A stretch of DNA of 62,099 nt from Lacticaseibacillus hegangensis (GCF_003946465.1 NZ_RHOL01000014.1:1-62099), one strand, 5' to 3'. Counted from the first letter of the stretch, positions 50,086 through 58,080 are shown. Numbers and translations: made by a program. Notes: generated by a model not told the origin, from the letters alone.

Positions 50086-52389
50086 ATGCAAAATCAGACG
50101 AAGCAGGAAGAACAGGCGCGCGTCGACTTCGTGCGGGCCAAGTTGAAAGAGCGCCTGACCATTGTCAAGCAGCAGCTGGCTCGGGCCCACCGTGAAACCA
50201 CCCGCATCGAGCGAGCCTACGGTGATGCCACCCGCGTCAACATCACCGAAATCGATGACCGCATGGAAACCAATGCCGCCGTTCAGCAGCAGAAAACCAT
50301 GGTCGCCCGGGCCGTCGAAAACGAGCAAATCCTGGAAAAAGAGCAGCAGCGCCTGCACCTGCTGCAGGACACCCCGTATTTTGGCCGCATTGACATCATC
50401 CAAGACGGCGAGCCCGACACCCTGTACATCGGGCTGGGCACGTTCATCGACCAGGACGACGATTTTCTCGTGTACGACTGGCGCGCGCCGATTGCCTCGA
50501 TTTACTACAACGGGACGCTGAGCAAGGTCACCTACACCACCCCCTTCGGACCGGAAACCGTGGAGCTGGTCAACAAGCGCCAGTTCACGATCGAGCACGG
50601 CCGCATCACCAACATGTTCGACACCGACGAAACCGTCGGCGATGAGATCCTGCAGTCCGTCTTGGGCGCGCAAAGCGACGTTTATATGAAGAACATCGTC
50701 GCCACCATCCAGCAGGAGCAAAACGACATCATCCGCGACACTAAGCACGACCTCCTTGTGGTCCAAGGCGTGGCGGGCTCCGGGAAAACCTCGGCGGTGC
50801 TGCAGCGCGTCGCCTATTTGCTCTATCACAGCCAAAAGGACCTGGACGCCGACCAAATGGTGATGTTCTCACCCAATCAGCTCTTTGCTAATTACATTTC
50901 CGAAGTGCTCCCGTCGCTGGGGGAAAAGAACATGCGCCAGGCGACGCTCGCCGAGTTTTTGGGCAAGCGCTTCTCCGGGCTGCACGTCGAGACCCTGTTT
51001 GAGCGCTACGAGCGCGATCACGAAAGCCTGCCCGAAGCAGCCAAAGCGATCCGCCGCTACAAAGAGCGCGCCGGGTACCTGGACGAACTTAAGGCTTACG
51101 CCAACACGCCAGGCCGCATCCCCTACTTTATCGACATCACGCTGAACGGCGAAGTCTTCTTCTCCGCCAAAACCATCACCAAGATTTTTGCCAGCCAGCC
51201 GGCGCAAGCCACTGCGGCCAACAAATTCCTCGACACGAAAAACGCTTTGATCAAACGGCTCAAGACCCGCATCAAGCTCGCGATTTACGACGACTGGGTG
51301 CAGGAGCGCCTAGGCAGCCTGTCGTCTGGCGAAGCCCGCGACATTTTGGGTGATGAGCGCTTCGAAAACGGCGAGGACGAGCAGCGCTACATCGCCACCC
51401 AGCTGGTCAAGGACGCCTTTTCACCGGTTTACGATGCGATTTACAACGATTACTTCCTCGACCCCTACCAGGACTATGCCCGTTTCCTGGCCCAGTGCCA
51501 GCCGCCGGTCGCGGGCAACGTCTGGGCCGAAATGAGCCGCGCCTACCAAAGCGACCTTGAGGCCCACATTCTGCGGCTGGCCGATGCCGCGCCAGTGCTG
51601 TACCTGCGCGACCTGATCGCCGGCTCCGGGCAAAATCACGCGATTCAGTACGTCTTTATCGATGAGATGCAGGACTACTCGATGGCCCAGCTGCGCTATC
51701 TCCACTTCGCCTTTCCCAAGGCCAAGCTCACCCTGCTCGGCGACGCGCGCCAGGACGTCTTCACGACCGACTATCAGCCCAGCGACTTCATCCACGAGAT
51801 CTCGGCGGTTTTTGCCACCAGTTCAGTGCGTCTGATCAACCTCAACCGCAGCTACCGGTCGACTTTGCCGATCACCAACTTCGCCAAGGCGCTTTTGCCA
51901 GTCAACGACCACATTCAGGCCTTCACCCGCGGCGGCACCAAGCCTCGCCTGGTGACCGTACCCAAAAACGCCTACCGCACCGGACTCATTCGCACCCTCA
52001 ACCAGCTGCTGGAAACCAACACGACGGTGGCCGTGCTCACGCGCGACGCGGCCCAGGCTGCCCAGCTGTTCGCCACGCTGCAGCTCGACGTGCCGGTGCA
52101 GCTGCTGACGGCCAGCGACCATCAGCTCCACGCCGGTTGCGTCATTCTGCCGGTCTATCTGGCCAAGGGGCTGGAGTTCGACGCGGTGGTCGGCTTTGAC
52201 ATTTCCGCCGGCACCTACGATCAGGCCAGCGACGCCGATGTGCTGTACACCCTGGCGTCCCGCGCCTTGCACACGTTAATCCTCATTGCGCTGGACCGGC
52301 CGAGTCCGCTGGTTGCGGCCCTGCCCAAGGACTTGTACGAAACGATCGACGCCGCGGACCATGCGGCTGCCTCAAATCCGGCTCACTAA
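50086..52389 (+). CDS. helD: RNA polymerase recycling helicase HelD
   Basis: 767 residues, UvrD/Rep-like superfamily 1 protein. A long N-terminal coiled-coil arm (about 1-95) is followed by Walker A GVAGSGKTSA at 228-237, motif II FIDEMQDYS, motif III LTLLGDARQD and NRSYRST. HelD pulls stalled RNA polymerase off DNA and acts together with the delta subunit, whose gene rpoE is also in the window. Good AGGAGG site. Confidence 0.9.
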   Translation: MQNQTKQEEQARVDFVRAKLKERLTIVKQQLARAHRETTRIERAYGDATRVNITEIDDRMETNAAVQQQKTMVARAVENEQILEKEQQRLHLLQDTPYFGRIDIIQDGEPDTLYIGLGTFIDQDDDFLVYDWRAPIASIYYNGTLSKVTYTTPFGPETVELVNKRQFTIEHGRITNMFDTDETVGDEILQSVLGAQSDVYMKNIVATIQQEQNDIIRDTKHDLLVVQGVAGSGKTSAVLQRVAYLLYHSQKDLDADQMVMFSPNQLFANYISEVLPSLGEKNMRQATLAEFLGKRFSGLHVETLFERYERDHESLPEAAKAIRRYKERAGYLDELKAYANTPGRIPYFIDITLNGEVFFSAKTITKIFASQPAQATAANKFLDTKNALIKRLKTRIKLAIYDDWVQERLGSLSSGEARDILGDERFENGEDEQRYIATQLVKDAFSPVYDAIYNDYFLDPYQDYARFLAQCQPPVAGNVWAEMSRAYQSDLEAHILRLADAAPVLYLRDLIAGSGQNHAIQYVFIDEMQDYSMAQLRYLHFAFPKAKLTLLGDARQDVFTTDYQPSDFIHEISAVFATSSVRLINLNRSYRSTLPITNFAKALLPVNDHIQAFTRGGTKPRLVTVPKNAYRTGLIRTLNQLLETNTTVAVLTRDAAQAAQLFATLQLDVPVQLLTASDHQLHAGCVILPVYLAKGLEFDAVVGFDISAGTYDQASDADVLYTLASRALHTLILIALDRPSPLVAALPKDLYETIDAADHAAASNPAH

Positions 52390-52396
52390 CGCAAAC

Positions 52397-52540
52397 GAGG
52401 CGGCTGAAACAAAATTGCCTAGTCGCGTTCCATCAAGCAACGCCCAAGTGCACAAACGCCCCTGCACCGCGATTCTAAAAACGAGTCGTAGTGCAGGGGC
52501 GCTTGTGCTTTGGGCTAAAACCGCTTGATGTCTCAGCCTC
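52397..52540 (-). repeat. Dispersed long-hairpin repeat, copy B
   Basis: Inverted relative to copy A (6181-6305). On the minus strand it starts GAGGCTGAGACATCAAGCGG and keeps the same stem plan, with CATCAAGC/GCTTGATG and CGCCCCTGCAC/GTGCAGGGGCG, different in sequence from copy A but still paired. This copy also has an outer closing arm, GTTTCAGCCGCCTC, missing from A. It lies between the convergent helD and CPBP genes and could serve as a terminator-like structure. Confidence 0.88.
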
Positions 52541-52546
52541 TCGTTT

Positions 52547-53323
52547 TTATGATACAGCCGGGTGCTTGGCCTCGCGACTGACCAGCCAGATCAGGTAGAT
52601 GCCCACTGCGACGTGGACCACCACCATGACCCAAAGGAAAAACTGGTCCTGCCAGTTGTCCCCAATGTAAGAGCCGGCACTGGCCCCGCCTGGGGAGAAA
52701 TAGTAGGAGAAAGCGTCAAAGAAGGCATGCAGAAAAATAGTGAACCCAAGGTTGTGCGTCAGCAGGTAAATGCCGGCGGCGCCCAGCCCCAAGGCCGTGG
52801 CGTACAGCACCTGGATCAGCGTCTGCTTCAGATCCTGGTTGCTGCCCAAATTGGTCAGGTGAATCGCCCCAAAGCACAACGCGGACATCACCCCGCTCCA
52901 CCAAAACGCTGACAAGTGACGCGGCGTGTGGCGATAAAAGAGAAACAAGAGCAGACCGCGCGTTATTACCTCCTCAAAAATGCCAGCGGACAGCCCGAAC
53001 AGCACCGCCCGCCCCAACCGGTGCGCCGAAAACGTTGGCAGCGGCCCGTAATCCAGGCACCCGACGACCAGCATGGTCAACACCGCCAAAATCCCGAGGC
53101 GGATGTGTTGCGGCTTAGCCAGCAGCGGCAGGCGCAGCCACCAAATGGCCAGGCTCAGAATCACCAGCCCGCCGGCGATTTCACCCAGGCTCTCCCAAGT
53201 GTCGCCGTTCAGACCAAGCCTGGCCGTCAGCAGCATTTCCACAAAGATCCCCACGATCCCGGCGACGATGATTACCGCCATTTTCAGTCCAAAGTGTTTG
53301 ACTTGCGGCTTAAAGAAATCCAT
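52547..53323 (-). CDS. CPBP-family intramembrane protease
   Basis: 258 residues, about eight membrane segments. CPBP motifs: FEEVITRGLLLFLFYRH (Glu-Glu and Arg), GAIHLTN and FTIFLHAFFDAFSYY (His, Asp). Abi/CaaX-type proteases; in lactobacilli many lie beside bacteriocin genes, but none is seen here. Start at 53323; a GTG three codons upstream is possible. Confidence 0.85.
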   Translation of the reverse strand: MDFFKPQVKHFGLKMAVIIVAGIVGIFVEMLLTARLGLNGDTWESLGEIAGGLVILSLAIWWLRLPLLAKPQHIRLGILAVLTMLVVGCLDYGPLPTFSAHRLGRAVLFGLSAGIFEEVITRGLLLFLFYRHTPRHLSAFWWSGVMSALCFGAIHLTNLGSNQDLKQTLIQVLYATALGLGAAGIYLLTHNLGFTIFLHAFFDAFSYYFSPGGASAGSYIGDNWQDQFFLWVMVVVHVAVGIYLIWLVSREAKHPAVS

Positions 53324-53414
53324 TATCCCCACCCCATTCTCATCGCCTTCATTTTGCTCCTCAGCGCGCGGATTGCCAAATCAAAAAACCGCCCAGGGCA
53401 GCTGGACGGTTGTC

Positions 53415-54086
53415 TCACAGCATCAGGGCTGCAAGGTTATTCAAAAAGTGTAGAAACATCGAGTACCGAATGTCGCCGGTGTACGCATAGGTCAGCGCAA
53501 ACACGGCACCCAGAGCACTGTAGATCGCCCAATTGAGCGGATCCGTGAAGGAGGTGTGCGCCAGGCCGAAGACCATCGAGGACAGAATCACGGCCACCAC
53601 GCGCCAGCCGATTTTTTCCTGATGCGGGAAACTGTGCATCAGCAGGCCGCGGAATAAGAGCTCCTCAACGGCCGGGCCGCCCACGCAGGCAATCAGCGTC
53701 ATGGCCAGCGGCGCCTGCTGCATGATTGCCATCAGACTGCTTTGGTTCGCCGGCTCGCTAGTCGCGCCGCGCGCCTGCAGCAGACCGCCGGCGATTTGCA
53801 CCCCGTACATCAGCAGCACCATCAGCGCCTCAAACCCGACCATTTTTAAATCCAGTGGTTTACGGTGCCAGTGCGCAGCATCCTCTTTGCTCAGGAACCA
53901 CTGGTAGGTGCGCCAAAGCAGGAGCAGCAAGATCCCGAACACCACCGTGAACAGGCCGGCAACCACCAGCGTGCCGGCGCGCCCGTGCGAGCGAAGCGTT
54001 GGCACCAGCACCATGTACTCGGCGTAACTGTATGCCAGAAATAGCAAGAAGACGATGCCGAGGCGCTTCAGTGTGGTTTTAATCAT
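53415..54086 (-). CDS. CPBP-family intramembrane protease
   Basis: 223 residues with six to eight membrane segments. Motifs: GGPAVEELLFRGLLMHSF, MVFGLAHTSFTDPLNW and MFLHFLNNLAAL. Second CPBP gene in tandem. Start at 54086 with AAGGAGGAT; it overlaps nothing but is only 17 bp from the pentapeptide gene stop, so one transcript is likely. Confidence 0.86.
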   Translation of the reverse strand: MIKTTLKRLGIVFLLFLAYSYAEYMVLVPTLRSHGRAGTLVVAGLFTVVFGILLLLLWRTYQWFLSKEDAAHWHRKPLDLKMVGFEALMVLLMYGVQIAGGLLQARGATSEPANQSSLMAIMQQAPLAMTLIACVGGPAVEELLFRGLLMHSFPHQEKIGWRVVAVILSSMVFGLAHTSFTDPLNWAIYSALGAVFALTYAYTGDIRYSMFLHFLNNLAALML

Positions 54087-54103
54087 GGGTATCCTCCTTC
54101 GCG

Positions 54104-54733
54104 TCACTCGGCGACGATGTCCGCACCCAAGCTGCCGGCAATCACCGCCGCCTGAAACTGGTTGATCTTCAGCCCCTGCAGCAGCGCCGGCGTGAACAGC
54201 AGACTGTCAAAGTGCGTTTTGGCCAAGTTGACCTGCGCAAGCTTGGCGTCGGAAAAATCCGCACCAGTCACGTCGCCGCCGGAAATTTTGAGCCCGGGCT
54301 TAACAATGCTGGCGGCCTGAAAACTGCTTTCGGTCAGCTTGGTGTCAACAAATTGGACGTTCTTGAGCTTGGCCTCGGCCAGGATCAGGTAAGTGGCTTG
54401 GCAGTCCTGCACCGTCACATCGCGCCAAGTGCTGCGCGTGAAATCGGCACCCATCAGCTGACAGCCTTCGAAGCGGCAGCGGTACATCACACTCCCAGTG
54501 AAATCCGCGGTGAGAAAGCGACTGCCTTTAACGGTGCAATCCAGCCACTCGCCGCCGCGGAAATCGGTTTGCGCAAAGGCGCAGTTCACAAAGGTCACGC
54601 CGGAAAGCTGAATGTCTTCATTGGACACCGTGAGCGTGCAGCCGCTGTACGTCTGGTCCTCTTGCACCTCGTCTAGGCTCAGGGTCTGCCCCTTAATCAT
54701 CGCTGCCACCGCCTCGTCAATTATGGTTTCCAT
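54104..54733 (-). CDS. Pentapeptide-repeat protein
   Basis: 209 residues. A run of A(D/N)LxX-like repeats covers about residues 30-185 (VTFVNCAFAQTDF, CTVKGSRFLTADFTG, CQLMGADFTRSTW, VTGADFSDAKLAQVNLAKTHF), expected to form a right-handed beta helix. Qnr/MfpA members protect gyrase; this one cannot be assigned a target. I set the start at 54733 because an intrinsic terminator lies inside the longer open frame. No normal ribosome binding site is visible apart from TAGG. Confidence 0.82.
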   Translation of the reverse strand: METIIDEAVAAMIKGQTLSLDEVQEDQTYSGCTLTVSNEDIQLSGVTFVNCAFAQTDFRGGEWLDCTVKGSRFLTADFTGSVMYRCRFEGCQLMGADFTRSTWRDVTVQDCQATYLILAEAKLKNVQFVDTKLTESSFQAASIVKPGLKISGGDVTGADFSDAKLAQVNLAKTHFDSLLFTPALLQGLKINQFQAAVIAGSLGADIVAE

Positions 54734-54756
54734 CCTAGCATACTTTTCAAAATGAC

Positions 54757-54834
54757 GAAAAAAAGGCCCGACATCTCTGTCGGGCCACCGCAGCCGTTTA
54801 CCGGATTCTAACATTGCCGCCCCACAGGCGTCAA
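54757..54834 (-). promoter_or_regulatory. Promoter followed at once by a terminator, before the pentapeptide gene
   Basis: On the minus strand TTGACG (54829-54834), 18 bp, TAGAAT (54805-54810), then after about 12 nt a perfect terminator: GGCCCGACA/TGTCGGGCC with a GAGA loop and seven T (54757-54786). Transcripts would be about 40 nt unless polymerase reads through. It looks like an attenuator for the pentapeptide/CPBP genes, or a tiny RNA gene. Confidence 0.6.
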
Positions 54835-54914
54835 CAACGCATTCTGTCCCACTTATGTCCAACATAGACTTGTTCAACTGAAATCAGATTGCCTAACGGC
54901 CCGCAGCTCAGGAC

Positions 54915-54999
54915 AAAATAAAAACCTTCCAGTGGGCGGAAGGCGTGGACGATGACCCGGTTGACTGGACCGGACCTGATGATGATTCATCTATCACTC
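54915..54999 (-). ncRNA. Predicted antitoxin small RNA
   Basis: Minus-strand promoter TTGATT (55029-55034), 17 bp, TATTAT (55006-55011); start near 54999. It ends at an intrinsic terminator: CCTTCC/GGAAGG (54925-54943) followed by TTTTTATTTT. The RNA of about 85 nt begins with GAGUGAUAGAUGAAUCAU, complementary (two G-U pairs) to the start region of the toxin mRNA at 55110-55127. Divergent from the toxin gene, so pairing must act in trans. Confidence 0.7.
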
Positions 55000-55003
55000 A
55001 AAG
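54982..55003 (+). repeat. Direct repeat copy 1 (in the antitoxin RNA gene)
   Basis: ATGATTCATC-TATCACTCAAAG; 20 of 22 bases equal copy 2 at 55110-55131. Both differences are C here and T there, so the antisense RNA keeps pairing by G-U. It also starts a 14-codon frame (MIHLSLKV, stop at 55026) that resembles the toxin N-terminus. Confidence 0.85.
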
Positions 55004-55040
55004 TCATAATAATGAACTCACTGTAGAAAATCAAGAGCTA

Positions 55041-55093
55041 TGCTAAAATGTAATACGGCGGCCGATCGTTTGACCGCGATCAATAGCGCCGCC
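55041..55093 (+). promoter_or_regulatory. Toxin promoter and 5' hairpin
   Basis: Extended -10 TGCTAAAAT (55041-55049) with a weak -35. Transcription would start near 55056, directly in front of a stable hairpin: GGCGGC (55057-55062) with GCCGCC (55088-55093), and inside it GATCG/CGATC. A 5'-end stem is typical of type I toxin mRNAs. Confidence 0.6.
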
Positions 55094-55109
55094 AGAACCT
55101 GGTGAAACT

Positions 55110-55131
55110 ATGATTCATTTATTACTCAAAG
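55110..55131 (+). repeat. Direct repeat copy 2 (toxin start region)
   Basis: Covers codons 1-7 of the toxin gene plus one base; see copy 1 at 54982-55003. Sequence similarity between the two copies stops sharply at both ends. Confidence 0.85.
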
Positions 55132-55232
55132 CTAGCTGCAACGTGTCGCTTAGCCAAATTTCCGGCTTTATTACTACCCTTGGAATTCTTGGCAGTGGCG
55201 CGGTCTTCGTAAAGAAGTCTAAAAAACACTAG
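55110..55232 (+). CDS. Small hydrophobic peptide, predicted type I toxin
   Basis: 40 residues: MIHLLLKAS start, a hydrophobic stretch of about 18 residues (ISGFITTLGILGSGAVFV) and a basic end KKSKKH. This plan, one membrane helix plus a charged tail, is that of Fst/Lpt- and TxpA-like type I toxins, though I cannot match it to a named family. GGTG lies five bases before the ATG. The start codon is inside direct repeat copy 2. It sits between host genes and the prophage lysis module. Confidence 0.65.
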   Translation: MIHLLLKASCNVSLSQISGFITTLGILGSGAVFVKKSKKH

Positions 55233-55241
55233 CACACACCT

Positions 55242-55298
55242 AGAAGTCTGATCGTCCCGGCAAGCAAGGCAACGGTCAGGCTTCTTTCCGTTTCTATT
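55242..55298 (+). terminator. Toxin mRNA terminator
   Basis: AGAAGTCTGATCG (55242-55254) pairs with CGGTCAGGCTTCT (55273-55285) with two G-T pairs, followed by TTTCCGTTTCTATT. Confidence 0.8.
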
Positions 55299-55322
55299 AT
55301 AACATGGTTAATCCATTGCACA

Positions 55323-55355
55323 AAAATAAGCCCCACCCGCCGAAGCGAGTGAGGC
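55323..55355 (-). terminator. Lysis-module terminator
   Basis: AGCCTCACTCGC pairs with GCGGGTGGGGCT (with G-T pairs) around TTCG, followed by TTATTTTTG on the minus strand, after the endolysin stop. Confidence 0.78.
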
Positions 55356-55369
55356 TAAATTTAATTGAT

Positions 55370-56278
55370 TTAGAACGGCCGCTTGCCGGCGTTGACACAC
55401 TTCTGCATGTACATGACCAGCCGCGACTGTTTGTCAATCTTGCCATCCACTGGCGTCCCAGCTTTGCGCTGCCATGCCTTAATGGTTTCGGGGCCGAGAA
55501 TACCGTCAGCCTTAACCCCAACCGCGCGTTGCATAGCAGCGATGAGCAGGCTTCCGACTGGCTTGCCAACAAACTGCCAGCCGCCAGTGAGGCCCGCGTT
55601 GTGCCAGTTGTACTGGCTGGACACCACGCCGTCCACGGTCGTCCCGTACAAGCGCTGGAGGGCCATAGTGAGGTGCGGTCCCCAGTAACCGTCAACCGTC
55701 AGCTTGGCCGCCGATGCGCTGATTGCGCCAGCACTTTCGATCGTGGTAGATGCAGAGACCGTAGCAGACGCCTTCCCGGCCTCCAAGTCAGCGGCGATCT
55801 GAGCCTTGCTGATGCCCAGATTCTTGAGGTACGGATATGGGTCTTGGTGGTCAGACCCGCCGTAGTTGGCAGAGCACCACGCGTGAGACTTGAAGCCATG
55901 CGTCTTGTCCGAGCTGTCCAGGGTACGAGGCACGCCGTACTTGTCCGCCATGGTGACCGCTAAGGACACCCAGTTGCGGTAGGCCTTCATGGCGCGGTCG
56001 TGGTCTTCAAACTCACACAGCTCAAGCTGTACGGGCGCGTACTTGTTGACGTAGCCAGCACCCCAGGCCACACGGCCAGGCGTCCCGACTTGATAAGCGC
56101 CGATGTCATCCACACCGAAGTGGACGAAGGTTTCCGCCGACTTCCAGACCCGGTGCTCGTAGGTCGCCATCTGCTTAGCGGTGGCTTCCATATCGTCCGT
56201 GGAGTGCAGAACGATAATCTTGCCGATAGTCGGTGCGGTGCCGGAATTGATTGCCAGCGATTTGTTGATTGTGACCAT
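55370..56278 (-). CDS. Phage endolysin, N-acetylmuramoyl-L-alanine amidase
   Basis: 302 residues. Amidase_2 domain (1-165): IIVLHSTDD has the first zinc His, FVHFGVDDIGAYQ the substrate strand, THGFKSHAWCSANYGGSD and HQDPYPYL the last ligands. A Ser/Ala linker follows, then two peptidoglycan-binding repeats (VDGYWGPHLTMALQRLYGT, VGVKADGILGPETIKAWQ). Phages of the Lactobacillus casei group carry lysins of this layout. Its start touches the holin stop. Confidence 0.9.
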   Translation of the reverse strand: MVTINKSLAINSGTAPTIGKIIVLHSTDDMEATAKQMATYEHRVWKSAETFVHFGVDDIGAYQVGTPGRVAWGAGYVNKYAPVQLELCEFEDHDRAMKAYRNWVSLAVTMADKYGVPRTLDSSDKTHGFKSHAWCSANYGGSDHQDPYPYLKNLGISKAQIAADLEAGKASATVSASTTIESAGAISASAAKLTVDGYWGPHLTMALQRLYGTTVDGVVSSQYNWHNAGLTGGWQFVGKPVGSLLIAAMQRAVGVKADGILGPETIKAWQRKAGTPVDGKIDKQSRLVMYMQKCVNAGKRPF

Positions 56279-56547
56279 TACTTAGCCTCCTTCTTAGGCT
56301 TGTCATATGTCAGTGCCTGAACGCTGTCTGCAACGCCGGCCGTGGTTGGATCAGTGACCACACCAAGAATAGATAGCACCGCGAATACCGCATTGACGAT
56401 GCCGGTTAGCTGTGTGCCAAGGTTGGCAAAGTCCCACTTGTATCCAAAAGGCGCAGCCACAGCTTGCGCAAGCAATAAAATAGCCGGCACTAGGGCCAGC
56501 CAGAACTTGACACTCAGTAATCGTACTTTCCAATTAATCTTCATCAT
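56278..56547 (-). CDS. Phage holin (phi LC3 family)
   Basis: 89 residues: KVRLLSVKFWLALVPAILLL gives the first membrane span, LTGIVNAVFAVLSILGVV the second, then DPTTAGVADSVQALTYDKP, the family's conserved end. Forms membrane lesions letting the lysin out. One base overlaps the endolysin start. Confidence 0.93.
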   Translation of the reverse strand: MMKINWKVRLLSVKFWLALVPAILLLAQAVAAPFGYKWDFANLGTQLTGIVNAVFAVLSILGVVTDPTTAGVADSVQALTYDKPKKEAK

Positions 56548-56565
56548 TATTTCTCCTTTTCTAAA

Positions 56566-57054
56566 TCACATGACGTCTTCTGGTGCTGGTGAGTAAGGAG
56601 TGACAACGGAACCTTTTTCAATTTTGAAGCAGGAGTAAAATGCGTTTTGGCCCATGTTATTCGTAAAAAGAACCACTTGGACACTTTCGGTATTGTCATC
56701 AACGCTTATAGAACACCAGCTTAGGCCATTAGCATTATAGTTAATATTTTTCCCAGAAGCTGTTGCTAAGATGTTCCCACTTTCGTCGAAAGTTATTAGC
56801 TCAATGCTTGCTGACCCTTGTTTTAAAACGCTTGCATAGTCAGCATTATTAATCATTACAGATGCACATAAATTTCCGCCTAAACTCTTGTCATACTTAA
56901 TATCAGCAACCTGCATATTCCAATCGTTGGCTTGAACTACCTGTTTGCTGGTTCCAAGTGCTAGGTTACGCCCGTAAACTTGCCTGCCATTGCTGAAAAC
57001 CTTGTCTACTGGCGTGCCATTAACAACGCACGCTCTACCATTGATTGTTGGCAT
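56566..57054 (-). CDS. Phage tail accessory protein
   Basis: 162 residues. A short start with ATP-like phage motif (ACVVNGTPVDKVFSNGRQVYG) is followed by a beta-sandwich-type carbohydrate-binding-like part that ends FKIEKGSVVTPYSPAPED, the standard ending of many Lactobacillus and Staphylococcus phage minor tail proteins. Probably a receptor-contact protein. It starts 4 bp after the BppU-like gene. Confidence 0.7.
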   Translation of the reverse strand: MPTINGRACVVNGTPVDKVFSNGRQVYGRNLALGTSKQVVQANDWNMQVADIKYDKSLGGNLCASVMINNADYASVLKQGSASIELITFDESGNILATASGKNINYNANGLSWCSISVDDNTESVQVVLFTNNMGQNAFYSCFKIEKGSVVTPYSPAPEDVM

Positions 57055-57058
57055 TCAA

Positions 57059-58054
57059 TCACCCCTCAATGAAGTAGACGCCGGACTTGTCGGCCAACGC
57101 GTCATAATTAGCTTGCGAGATGATATTGATAACGGCATCATCACCCTTGTCACCCTTGTCACCTTTAACGCCAACAAGAGAGGCCAGCCATTGATTGACA
57201 CTGCCAGAGAAGCCAGCATTGACGGCAACCTGATAGGCAGAAAGTCCTTGATCTCCGGTGTCGCCTTTATCGCCTTTATCGCCTTTGTCACCCTTGTCAC
57301 CTTTGATACCTTGCGAGCCACTTAAGTCCGCAATATAGGTGAAGCTGGTGCCATTCCATACGTAAAGCTTGCCATCATCTGGATCGTTGACGTCACTGGC
57401 AATCATGGTGAAGTCACCATCAGAGAAGCCATCACCATTCATTTTAGCAATGGACGGGAACGTCTTTACGATTTTGAAGTCTTTCCCCGCATCGCCTTTA
57501 TCACCTTTCAAACCAGTTGCTCCAACAAGAGATGCAAGCCAGTCCGTTTGTGAACCTTTATAGCCATTAATTACTGCGATTTGGTAGGCAGATAGACCAT
57601 CAGCACCTGTATCACCTTTCAGACCATTGGCAACAGCATCTGTAACTTCTTTTTTTAGTTGCTGGCTGAGGTCGCTGAACTGCTGAATGAAGTCATCAAC
57701 CGTGATGCTGCTGACGAGGCCCCCAGAAAGCCCAGTGACGTTCTCGTTGATTTGAAGTGCCAAAAATCCATCACTAGGATAGATTGCAGTACCACCGTCT
57801 ACGGTGTTCCACAGCTCAAGCAGATAGCTCCCGACTGGCAATTGAGCCAATTGTCCGCTAGTGATGATGGCATGATTGTTCGTGATACTGGCACTTATCC
57901 CCAGCAAATATCCGGATTCGTTTTTGATTCTGACCTTTGCATCTGCTGTTAAAGTTGCCGCGCTACCATCATCGAACGCGTTCAGATGTATTTCAGTTGT
58001 GGTATCGGCAAACTTAAACTGCTTATCACCGTTTCCAAGATATAGTTTTCTCAT
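57059..58054 (-). CDS. BppU-like baseplate protein with collagen-like repeats
   Basis: 331 residues. The first 120 fit a BppU N-terminal domain (GNGDKQFKFADTTTEIHL, SGYLLELW-like VGSYLLELWNT). Then come Gly-X-Y runs (GIKGDKGDKGDKGDKGDTG) and two copies of a 30-residue unit GLSAYQIAVINGYKGSQTDW and GLSAYQVAVNAGFSGSVNQW, each ending WLASLVG. Likely a trimeric fibre holding the receptor-binding tip. Start at 58054 is AGGAG-linked. Confidence 0.8.
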   Translation of the reverse strand: MRKLYLGNGDKQFKFADTTTEIHLNAFDDGSAATLTADAKVRIKNESGYLLGISASITNNHAIITSGQLAQLPVGSYLLELWNTVDGGTAIYPSDGFLALQINENVTGLSGGLVSSITVDDFIQQFSDLSQQLKKEVTDAVANGLKGDTGADGLSAYQIAVINGYKGSQTDWLASLVGATGLKGDKGDAGKDFKIVKTFPSIAKMNGDGFSDGDFTMIASDVNDPDDGKLYVWNGTSFTYIADLSGSQGIKGDKGDKGDKGDKGDTGDQGLSAYQVAVNAGFSGSVNQWLASLVGVKGDKGDKGDDAVINIISQANYDALADKSGVYFIEG

Positions 58055-58080
58055 TAAAGGCTCATCTCCTCGCACCAATC

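Noticed and set aside
54734-54877. An N-terminal extension of the pentapeptide protein
   Set aside because: It would run through a perfect intrinsic terminator and a promoter, and reads unlike the repeat part.
55297-55695. Frames opposite or out of phase with the endolysin
   Set aside because: They overlap a well-supported amidase and have no own ribosome binding site or domain.
57240-57315. Short tandem repeats that could suggest a CRISPR array
   Set aside because: They are the in-frame Gly-Asp-Lys codons of a collagen-like phage protein; there are no equal spacers and no cas genes.
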